From NCBI GenBank assembly GCA_900545815.1, contig URAM01000021.1, positions 1 through 37,175 of the forward strand: DNA of 37,175 nucleotides, given 5' to 3'. Position numbers and translations under genes: made by a program. The notes under the pieces are model-generated. The model did no database searches, was not told the origin of the DNA, and saw nothing but the letters and a program-made list of their open reading frames with translations. Every line of letters begins with the position of its first letter. The first letter of the stretch is position 1. This stretch comes from an uncultured Eubacteriales bacterium (GTDB taxonomy: Bacteria; Bacillota; Clostridia; Oscillospirales; Oscillospiraceae). Positions 31,253 to 37,175 of the stretch are shown in pieces.

Positions 31253-32473
31253 TTAGGATTTCTTGTCTGTCTCTTTGGTCTTGTCTTCCGTTTTCTTCTG
31301 GTCGGCGGCGGCCTTGTCGCTGTCGTCCTCAGTCAAGACCGGAGACTTGTGGGCGGCGTGGGAGATGGTGCCGTCCTTGTTCTTCTTGTACAGACCGGTC
31401 TTGAACAGAACGTCTTTGTAGTTCTTCAGAGTCACCTTCACCGGCTCGTAGACGTAGGCGGGAACATCATAGGGGTTTTGCTTGGACTGTTCCACCGTCT
31501 TGCCCTGCATGGCCTGGTCGGCCATTTTGGCGGCCTGCTGGGCGATCTTCTGGGTGTTCTCCACAGAGGTCACGGACAGTTTGCCGTCCATGAGCAGCTG
31601 GATGCTCTCCGGATTGCAGTTGCAACCGGAGATGAGGGGGAACACGGAGCCGGAATAGTCCTTTTGCAGCTCCTGGGCAACGGCTACGCTGAGGGTGTCA
31701 TCGGTACACAGGATGGCATCCAGAGGTTTGCCATCGGCGTAGGTGCTCTCCAGCAGGTGACCCAACGCTTTCTTGGCTTCGGCGGCGTCTGTCACGCCGC
31801 ACGTTTCGGCGGTGGTTCGGTCGGAGGGGATGACTAGGGTGCTGTCATCCAGGTAGGGTTTCAGCACATCCATGGCACCCAGGAAGGCGTACAGTGCGCT
31901 GCCGCTGTTGGACTGATGGAAGATCTCCAGATTGAAGCTCTTTTTGGTTTTTTTCAGCCCCAGCTTCTGCACCAGGTACTTGGCCTGGATCTGACCGTTG
32001 GTGTAGCTGTCGATGCCGATAAAGTAGTCAATGGTGGAGCAGTCAGGCACCAGAGTGCTGTAGGCGATCATGGTGGTGTTGGAGGTGTCACAGGTGGCCA
32101 GGGCATCGGAGAGGGCTTCGCTGTCCACGGAGGCCACGATGATGGCGCCGCAGTCGTCGTCCAGCATGGCCTTAACCTGCTCAATCTGGGTGTCGCTGTT
32201 GTTATCCGCATAGGCCAGCTCTACGGTGTAGTCCTTGGCCTGGAGGATGGTCTGCATAGTGGTCGCTTCCTGCTCCCAGCGGCCAGCCTGTTCCGGCATG
32301 GAGATGCCCACGAGACGGCTGCTCATGGCGTTCTTCCCCTTGGAGGGGGTGCTGATGCTGACTCCGGCAGAAGAATCTGCGGAGGTGGTTCCGTTGGCAC
32401 CAGCCGTGCAGGCACAGAGGGCGCTGAGACAGAGCGCAGCGGCTAAGAAAAGGCAAAACGCTCGTTTTTTCAT
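31253..32473 (-). CDS. sugar ABC transporter substrate-binding lipoprotein (periplasmic-binding 4 type)
   Basis: 406 residues. A lipoprotein signal peptide ends in ALCAC (C22). The body is a two-lobe sugar-binding fold of the XylF/ChvE group: VGISMPEQAGRWEQEATTMQ at the first strand, DCGAIIVASVDSEAL, and DAILCTDDTLSVAVAQEL. It would bind a sugar outside the membrane. The last 25 residues are a highly charged Lys/Asp/Glu tail that is unusual for the family. No permease or ATPase gene is adjacent; the gene has its own promoter and terminator, so partner proteins must be elsewhere. It may instead serve as a sugar sensor. Confidence 0.88.
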   Translation of the reverse strand: MKKRAFCLFLAAALCLSALCACTAGANGTTSADSSAGVSISTPSKGKNAMSSRLVGISMPEQAGRWEQEATTMQTILQAKDYTVELAYADNNSDTQIEQVKAMLDDDCGAIIVASVDSEALSDALATCDTSNTTMIAYSTLVPDCSTIDYFIGIDSYTNGQIQAKYLVQKLGLKKTKKSFNLEIFHQSNSGSALYAFLGAMDVLKPYLDDSTLVIPSDRTTAETCGVTDAAEAKKALGHLLESTYADGKPLDAILCTDDTLSVAVAQELQKDYSGSVFPLISGCNCNPESIQLLMDGKLSVTSVENTQKIAQQAAKMADQAMQGKTVEQSKQNPYDVPAYVYEPVKVTLKNYKDVLFKTGLYKKNKDGTISHAAHKSPVLTEDDSDKAAADQKKTEDKTKETDKKS

Positions 32474-32542
32474 GGTTATGTACTCCTTCGTGATTGGTTC
32501 TTTGTATTCGAAAGAATAAGACAGGTGGAAATGATCATGGTC

Positions 32543-32571
32543 ATTTTACACAGTTTTAACGAAAAAGTCAA
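32543..32571 (-). promoter_or_regulatory. promoter of the sugar-binding lipoprotein gene
   Basis: On the minus strand TTGACT (32571-32566), a 17-base spacer and TAAAAT (32548-32543), about 70 bases before the start. Confidence 0.7.
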
Positions 32572-32628
32572 ATAGGAAGGTCGATAGGAGATGAAAAGGT
32601 TTTGTGAACAGAAGGTCAAATGATAAAA

Positions 32629-32648
32629 AGAACCCCCGCGGGGGTTCT
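32629..32648 (-). terminator. terminator of fucO
   Basis: A perfect 20-base palindrome AGAACCCCCG/CGGGGGTTCT. It is followed by T on both strands, best on the minus strand. Confidence 0.85.
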
Positions 32649-32683
32649 CTTTTTAAGTTTGAGACAGGGGGTGCATACAGTCC

Positions 32684-33832
32684 TCACATCAAGCTGTGGT
32701 AGAGCTTGACGATCTCCTCTACGCTGGTGTCTCTGGGGTTGCCGGGGCAGCAAGCGTCGGCAAAGGCGCTTTCCGCCAGGAAGGACACGTCATCTTCCTT
32801 GACGATCTCTTTCAGGTCGGCGGGAATACCCACGTCAGCGGAGAGCTGCTTCACAGCGTCGATGGCGGCCTGACGGTATTCCTCCTGGGTCATATTGTCC
32901 ACCCCTTCTACGCCCATGGCTTTGGCCAGAGCCTTGTACTTCTCGCCGCTGTACTCCTTATTATATTCCATGCCAGTGGGCAGGATGATGGCGCAGGCCA
33001 CGCCGTGGGGAGTGTCATAGAGGGCGGACAGGCCGTGAGCCATGCTGTGGACGATGCCCAGACCTACGTTGGAGAAGCCCATGCCGGCGATATACTGACC
33101 CAATGCCATGCCCTTGCGGCCGTCCGGGTCGTTGTGGACGGCGTCCCGCAGGTTGGAGGAGATGAGGCGGATGGCTTCCAGGTGGAACATATCGGTCATC
33201 TCCCAAGCGCCCTTGGTGATAAGCCCCTCAATGGCGTGGGTCAGAGCGTCCATGCCGGTGGCGGCAGTGAGGGCAGGGGGCATGGAGGTCATCATGTCCG
33301 GATCTACCACGGCGATCTCGGGGATGTCGTTGGTGTCCACGCAGACGAACTTGCGCTTCTTCTCGACGTCGGTGATGACGTAGTTGATCGTAACCTCGGC
33401 AGCGGTGCCGGCGGTGGTGGGCACCGCAATGGTGAACACAGCGTGCTTCTTGGTGGGGGCAACGCCCTCCAGGCTGCGGACGTCCGCGAACTCGGGGTTG
33501 TTGATGATGATGCCGATGGCCTTGGCGGTATCCATGGAGGAGCCACCGCCGATGGTGACGATGCAGTCAGCCTCGGCAGCCTTAAAGGCGGCAACGCCGT
33601 CCTGAACGTTCTGGATGGTGGGGTTGGGCTTGATCTCGCTGTAAACGCTGTAGGCAAAGCCGGCGGCGTCCAGCAGGTCGGTGACCTTCTTGGTGACGCC
33701 GAACTTGATCAGATCGGGGTCAGAGCAGACGAAAGCCTTCTTGTAGCCGCGGGCGGTCAGCTCGGGAACGATGTTCTCGATTGCGCCGTGGCCGTGGTAG
33801 GAAATAGTGTTCAGTACAATACGACTTGCCAT
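32684..33832 (-). CDS. fucO: iron-containing alcohol dehydrogenase, lactaldehyde reductase type
   Basis: 382 residues, the same length as E. coli FucO and colinear with it by memory: NNPEFADVRSLEG, PTTAGTAAEVTINYVITD and ALGQYIAGMGFSNVGLG are shared. Iron ligands D195, H199, H262 and H276 are all in place, and the NAD loop is IGGGSSMDT (94-102). The enzyme interconverts lactaldehyde and 1,2-propanediol, the fermentative end of fucose and rhamnose use. Other fuc or rha genes are absent here, so a more general alcohol dehydrogenase role is possible. The start has AAAGGAG nine bases upstream. Confidence 0.93.
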   Translation of the reverse strand: MASRIVLNTISYHGHGAIENIVPELTARGYKKAFVCSDPDLIKFGVTKKVTDLLDAAGFAYSVYSEIKPNPTIQNVQDGVAAFKAAEADCIVTIGGGSSMDTAKAIGIIINNPEFADVRSLEGVAPTKKHAVFTIAVPTTAGTAAEVTINYVITDVEKKRKFVCVDTNDIPEIAVVDPDMMTSMPPALTAATGMDALTHAIEGLITKGAWEMTDMFHLEAIRLISSNLRDAVHNDPDGRKGMALGQYIAGMGFSNVGLGIVHSMAHGLSALYDTPHGVACAIILPTGMEYNKEYSGEKYKALAKAMGVEGVDNMTQEEYRQAAIDAVKQLSADVGIPADLKEIVKEDDVSFLAESAFADACCPGNPRDTSVEEIVKLYHSLM

Positions 33833-33891
33833 AGAAATTCTCTCCTTTTATTGTATCGGCTGTTTGCCGATGATTCCCATGTTCTGCCTTT

Positions 33892-33897
33892 ATTATA
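33892..33897 (-). promoter_or_regulatory. -10 element upstream of fucO
   Basis: A perfect TATAAT on the minus strand about 60 bases before the start codon, without a recognisable -35. An activator or another regulator may be needed. Confidence 0.45.
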
Positions 33898-33966
33898 CCG
33901 TTATTTTTTTGACAGCGCCATTTAGAAAAGTGGCGGGGTGTTTGGGAAAATTCCACAAACAAAAAA

Positions 33967-34161
33967 GCTTCCCCCGAGGGGGAAGCTGTCATCGAAGGTG
34001 ACTGATGCGGGCAAAGTCTGTCATTGCAGCCCTTAAACGGGCAAATCTCCACGGGCGGATATAGAATCCGCCCCTACGGTGCCCCCACAGACGGGCAACC
34101 GCCATAGGCTCTCCCCTCATCCGGCCCTGCGGGGCCACCTTCTCCCCCAGAGGGAGAAGGC
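33967..34161. repeat. interspersed hairpin repeat, copy 1
   Basis: Each end is a short GC-rich palindrome: CTTCCCCCGAGGGGGAAG on the left and CTTCTCCCCCAGAGGGAGAAG on the right. Between them a second hairpin, GGGCGGAT/ATCCGCCC (34053-34073), is present only in this copy. Both ends match copy 2 at 34818-34959 (shared AAGCTGTCA, CGAAGG and GACTGATG on the left; CTCTCCCCTCATCCG on the right). No transposase is encoded. Together with the -10 at 33892 it accounts for most of the 336-bp gap before subunit D. Confidence 0.8.
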
Positions 34162-34168
34162 TTGAAGG

Positions 34169-34792
34169 TCACGCTTCTTCCTTCTCTTTTTGTGCCTTGA
34201 TGACCTTCAGACGGCTGAATTCCTCGCGCTCACGCTCGCTCAGGACCTCGTCGATGGACTTGATGGTCTTTTGCATCTGGGGGATCTGCACGTTGCCCAG
34301 GGCGTTGGCGCGCTTCTGGGTCTTTTGGATGGCCTCGGCCAGACGGATGACGCTGGTCTCGACCTCGGCCAGCTCGACGGTCAGCGTCTTGACCTCATTG
34401 AACTTGAGGTAGGCCACATCCAGCGTGCCGTTGGTGGATTCCAGGTCATAGTACAGCCCCATGGGCGAGGTGGTGTTCAGGCGCAGCGTGGGCAGCTCAA
34501 CGCCCATGACGCTGCGGGTGGACATCTGCACGCCGCGCTCCACCGGCACACCGGCAGCATAGCCGCCGACAGAACCCAGCATGATGTTGGCCTTTTTCAG
34601 CGCCTCATACGCCTCGGCGTAGGCCGCGCTGATGCGGTCCTGAATGCCTGCGGCGCGGTCAATCAGCTGCATCATCTCGCGCACAAGGATGTTGCGCTTG
34701 CGGTCCATCAGGTCATAGCCCTGGGTCGCCAGCGCCAGACTGCGCTTTGTCGCCATCAGGTTTGATTTTGTGGGAAAAACCTGCTGTGCCAT
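34169..34792 (-). CDS. ntpD: V-type ATP synthase subunit D
   Basis: 207 residues, normal for the central-stalk D subunit. The sequence opens with VFPTKSNLMATKRSLALATQ, the strongly conserved N-terminal helix of V/A-ATPase D, and continues as a long helical hairpin ending in a Lys/Glu-rich tail. The subunit forms the rotor axle inside the A3B3 head. The start has AAAAGGAG seven bases upstream. It follows subunit B but is separated from it by 172 bases containing repeat copy 2, which is unusual within this operon. Confidence 0.95.
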   Translation of the reverse strand: MAQQVFPTKSNLMATKRSLALATQGYDLMDRKRNILVREMMQLIDRAAGIQDRISAAYAEAYEALKKANIMLGSVGGYAAGVPVERGVQMSTRSVMGVELPTLRLNTTSPMGLYYDLESTNGTLDVAYLKFNEVKTLTVELAEVETSVIRLAEAIQKTQKRANALGNVQIPQMQKTIKSIDEVLSEREREEFSRLKVIKAQKEKEEA

Positions 34793-34817
34793 TGGGTACT
34801 CCTTTTATACTGCTTTG

Positions 34818-34959
34818 GCTTCCCCTGCGGGGGAAGCTGTCACCGAAGGCGACTGATGAGGGCCAAGTATGCCATTGCCTCCATTCACAGGCAATCGCGG
34901 CGCACTCTCCCCTCATCCGCCCCTGCGGGGGCACCTTCTCCCCCAAGGGGAGAAGGCTT
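34818..34959. repeat. interspersed hairpin repeat, copy 2
   Basis: About 142 bases with the same palindromic ends as copy 1 (CTTCCCCTGCGGGGGAAG and CTTCTCCCCCAAGGGGAGAAG), but a different, shorter centre. It lies between subunits B and D of the V-ATPase, inside the likely transcription unit, so it is transcribed and may act as a terminator or RNA-processing site that lowers subunit D. Confidence 0.8.
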
Positions 34960-34964
34960 TGGGA

Positions 34965-36353
34965 TTATTTTTTACTGATTCTCGCCTTCGCCGGTTCGTA
35001 ATACTTATCCAGCGTCGCGGCGTCGCAGCGGTCCAGAGCGTTGCGGGGCAGGGTCGCCAGCAGCTCCCAGCCGAGGTCGAGGGTCTGCTCCATCGTGCGG
35101 TCGGTGTTGCCCTGGCCGATGAACTCCTGCTCAAACGCGCGGCCAAAGGCCATCAGCTGCTTATCGCTCTGGGACAGCTCCTCCTCGCCGATGACGCTGG
35201 CCAGCGCCTTGGCGTCCTGCACCTTGGCGTAGCAGGCGAACAGCTGGTTGGACAGTGTGACGTGATCCTCGCGGGTGTAGCCCGCGCCGATGCCGTCCTT
35301 CATCAGACGGGACAGGCTGGGCAGCACGGACACAGGCGGATACAGGCCGGTGGCATCCATGCCGCGGTCCAGCACGATCTGCCCCTCGGTGATGTAGCCC
35401 GTCAGGTCGGGGATGGGGTGGGTAATGTCGTCGCCGGGCATAGTCAGGATCGGGATCTGGGTCACAGAGCCCTTGCTGCCCTTGATGATGCCGGCGCGCT
35501 CGTACAGGCTGGCCAGATCGGAATACAGGTAGCCGGGGAAGCCCTTGCGGCCCGGGATCTCGCCCTTGGAGGACGAGAATTCGCGCAGGGCTTCGCAGTA
35601 GCTCGTCATATCGGTCAGGATGACCAGCACGTTCTTGTTCAGGTCAAACGCCAGATACTCGGCCACGGTCAGCGCGGCGCGCGGGGTGATGATACGCTCG
35701 ATGATGGGGTCGTTGGCGAGGTTCAGCAGCATGACGACGCGCTCCATCGCGCCGCAGCTCTCGAAGCTCTCGCGGAAGTACGACGCAACGTCGTTCTTGA
35801 CGCCCATAGCGGCGAACACGATGGCGAAGTCCGACCCGTCGGCCACGCTGGCCTGACGGACGATCTGGACGGCCAGCTCGTTGTGCTTCATGCCGGAGCC
35901 GGAGAAGATCGGCAGCTTCTGGCCGCGGATCAGCGTGGCCAGGCAGTCAATCGAAGAAATGCCGGTGTGGATGTAGTTGCGGGGGTAGACACGGCTGACG
36001 GGGTTGATGGGCGCGCCGTTGACATCGCGGCGGGCGACGGGGTAAATGTCACCGAGGCCGTCGATGGGGCGGCCCAGACCGTCCAGCACGCGGCCCAGCA
36101 GCTCGGGGCTTAAATCCATCATCATCGGGTGGCCGGTCAGCACCGTGCGGTTGTTGACAAGGCTCAGCCCGCGGGTGCCCTCAAACACCTGAATGACGCA
36201 GCGGTCACCATCGACACGGACAACACGGCCCACGCGGGTCGAGCCGTCGTCGAGGTGCAGCTCTGCCATTTCGTCATACTGGACGCCCTTGACGCCGTCC
36301 AGCACGACCAGACTGCCGTTGATTTGGGAAAGTCCGATATGTTCCAGAATCAT
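34965..36353 (-). CDS. ntpB: V-type ATP synthase subunit B
   Basis: 462 residues, normal for the non-catalytic B subunit. It has the SSIDCLATLIRGQKLPIFSG segment, FSGSGMKHNELAVQI in place of a Walker A loop, and ILTDMTSYCEALREFSSSKG, a B-subunit signature, plus PGRKGFPGYLYSDLASLYER. It alternates with subunit A in the head and binds nucleotide without turning it over. The direction of the pump (Na+ or H+, synthesis or hydrolysis) depends on the membrane ring, which is outside the window. It starts 15 bases after subunit A ends. Confidence 0.97.
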   Translation of the reverse strand: MILEHIGLSQINGSLVVLDGVKGVQYDEMAELHLDDGSTRVGRVVRVDGDRCVIQVFEGTRGLSLVNNRTVLTGHPMMMDLSPELLGRVLDGLGRPIDGLGDIYPVARRDVNGAPINPVSRVYPRNYIHTGISSIDCLATLIRGQKLPIFSGSGMKHNELAVQIVRQASVADGSDFAIVFAAMGVKNDVASYFRESFESCGAMERVVMLLNLANDPIIERIITPRAALTVAEYLAFDLNKNVLVILTDMTSYCEALREFSSSKGEIPGRKGFPGYLYSDLASLYERAGIIKGSKGSVTQIPILTMPGDDITHPIPDLTGYITEGQIVLDRGMDATGLYPPVSVLPSLSRLMKDGIGAGYTREDHVTLSNQLFACYAKVQDAKALASVIGEEELSQSDKQLMAFGRAFEQEFIGQGNTDRTMEQTLDLGWELLATLPRNALDRCDAATLDKYYEPAKARISKK

Positions 36354-36368
36354 GTTATTCCCTCCTCA

Positions 36369-37175
36369 TCAGCCCTGGGCCACGGCGGCCAGCTTGGTAT
36401 CGATGGCTTTTTGCAGCTCGTCCAGCTTGCTCAAATCGTCGTTGGGCACGGTATACTTCATCTGGACCAGCTCGTCAAACAGGCCGGTGGCCAGCAGACG
36501 GCTGACAGGCACCTGCTTGGCGACGAGTGCGGCGCACTTGTCGTACAGGTACAGAATGGTTTCCATCATTTTCAGCTGCTTTTCCAGCGGGACGTAGGTG
36601 TCAACCGCGTGGAAGGCGTTCTGCTGCAAAAATCCGACGCGGATGACGCGGGCGATCTCAATCGTCAGCTTCTGGTCGTCGGGCAGCACGTCAGAGCCGA
36701 TCAGCTTGACGATCTGCATCAGATTGTTCTCCTGCAGCAGCAGGTTGGCGATGCGCTCACGGCAGGACATGAAGTCGTGGCCGACGTTGTCGTAGTACCA
36801 GCCGCCGAGGTCGCCCAGATACTCGCTGTAGGAGTCGTTCCAGTTGATGGCGGGATAGTGGCGGGCGTAGGCCAGCGACTTATCCAGTGCCCAGAAGCAG
36901 CGGGTGAAACGCTTGGTGTTCTGGGTGACAGGCTCGGAGAAGTCGTTGCCCTGGGGGCTGACAGCGCCGATGACGGAGACAGAGCCTTCCGCGCCGTTCA
37001 GCGTCCTGACGTAACCGGCGCGCTCGTAGAACTCGGCCAGACGGCTGGGCAGGTACGCGGGGTAGCCCTCGTCGGCGGGCATCTCCTCCAGACGTCCGCT
37101 GATCTCACGCAGAGCCTCGGCCCAGCGGGAGGTGGAGTCGGCCATCATGGCGGCGTGGTAGCCCATGTCGCGGTA
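36369..37175 (-). CDS. ntpA: V-type ATP synthase subunit A (5' end outside window)
   Basis: The last 269 codons are present; the frame is open to the window edge. ADSTSRWAEALREISGRLEE and EMPADEGYPAYLPSRLAEFY are hallmark catalytic-subunit segments, followed by GSVSVIGAVSPQGNDFSEPV. The Walker A loop is in the missing part. It hydrolyses or makes ATP in the head of the complex. Order on the minus strand is A, B, D, as in clostridial and enterococcal ntp operons. Confidence 0.96.
   Translation of the reverse strand, partial: YRDMGYHAAMMADSTSRWAEALREISGRLEEMPADEGYPAYLPSRLAEFYERAGYVRTLNGAEGSVSVIGAVSPQGNDFSEPVTQNTKRFTRCFWALDKSLAYARHYPAINWNDSYSEYLGDLGGWYYDNVGHDFMSCRERIANLLLQENNLMQIVKLIGSDVLPDDQKLTIEIARVIRVGFLQQNAFHAVDTYVPLEKQLKMMETILYLYDKCAALVAKQVPVSRLLATGLFDELVQMKYTVPNDDLSKLDELQKAIDTKLAAVAQG

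Noticed and set aside
33885..33920. Rex-type redox operator near the fucO promoter
   Set aside because: An AT-rich stretch near the -10 only loosely resembles the Rex consensus and lacks symmetrical TTGT/ACAA ends.

Overview
The window looks like a chromosome segment of a gut-type Clostridia bacterium, most likely Oscillospirales (Oscillospiraceae or Ruminococcaceae sensu lato). The evidence is GC-rich coding sequence with strong Gram-positive ribosome binding sites, sigma-A promoters, many short perfect Rho-independent terminators, a V-type ATP synthase cluster, lipoproteins with lipoboxes, and GC-rich interspersed hairpin repeats. I cannot fix the genus from sequence alone. No rRNA, tRNA, CRISPR array, phage or insertion sequence was seen.

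Layout. 1-4.7 kb: a partial SAM methyltransferase, a DUF2798-type membrane protein, a small membrane protein, a MATE exporter behind a promoter and a terminator-like leader hairpin, and three small charged proteins in a row. 4.7-10.3 kb: an NhaC-type antiporter, an unusual fusion of a leucine-rich-repeat region to a complete peptidase T, an unknown protein and a possible ferritin-like protein. 10.4-20.0 kb: one long operon for cell-envelope glycosylation (tagD, a giant YfhO protein, a WecE-type sugar aminotransferase, an ArnC/GtrB-type glycosyltransferase, an ATP-grasp ligase, a PaaK/CapK-type adenylating enzyme and two small DMT/SMR proteins). 20.1-23.7 kb: a GH3 lipoprotein, a compact locus with the layout of a type I toxin-antitoxin system, and rmlA-rmlB on the opposite strand. 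23.8-29.4 kb: an unknown protein, an EamA exporter, a VanZ protein, an HMA protein with a P1B-type metal ATPase under a likely ArsR/SmtB operator, and a small lipoprotein. 29.7-33.8 kb: asnS, an orphan sugar-binding lipoprotein and fucO. 34.2-37.2 kb: the D, B and partial A subunits of a V-type ATPase, with two copies of a hairpin repeat around subunit D.

How the genes fit together. The central idea concerns 10.4-23.7 kb. RmlA and RmlB would make dTDP-4-keto-6-deoxyglucose, and WecE would aminate it to a dTDP-4-amino-4,6-dideoxyhexose. The GT2 enzyme would load the sugar on undecaprenyl phosphate, the ArnE/ArnF-like pair would flip it, and YfhO would transfer it outside the cell. The ATP-grasp and CapK-like enzymes sit exactly where an enzyme modifying the amino group would be expected. 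This resembles an Arn-like pathway rebuilt in a Gram-positive around YfhO. The enzyme families are well supported; the assembled pathway is inference.
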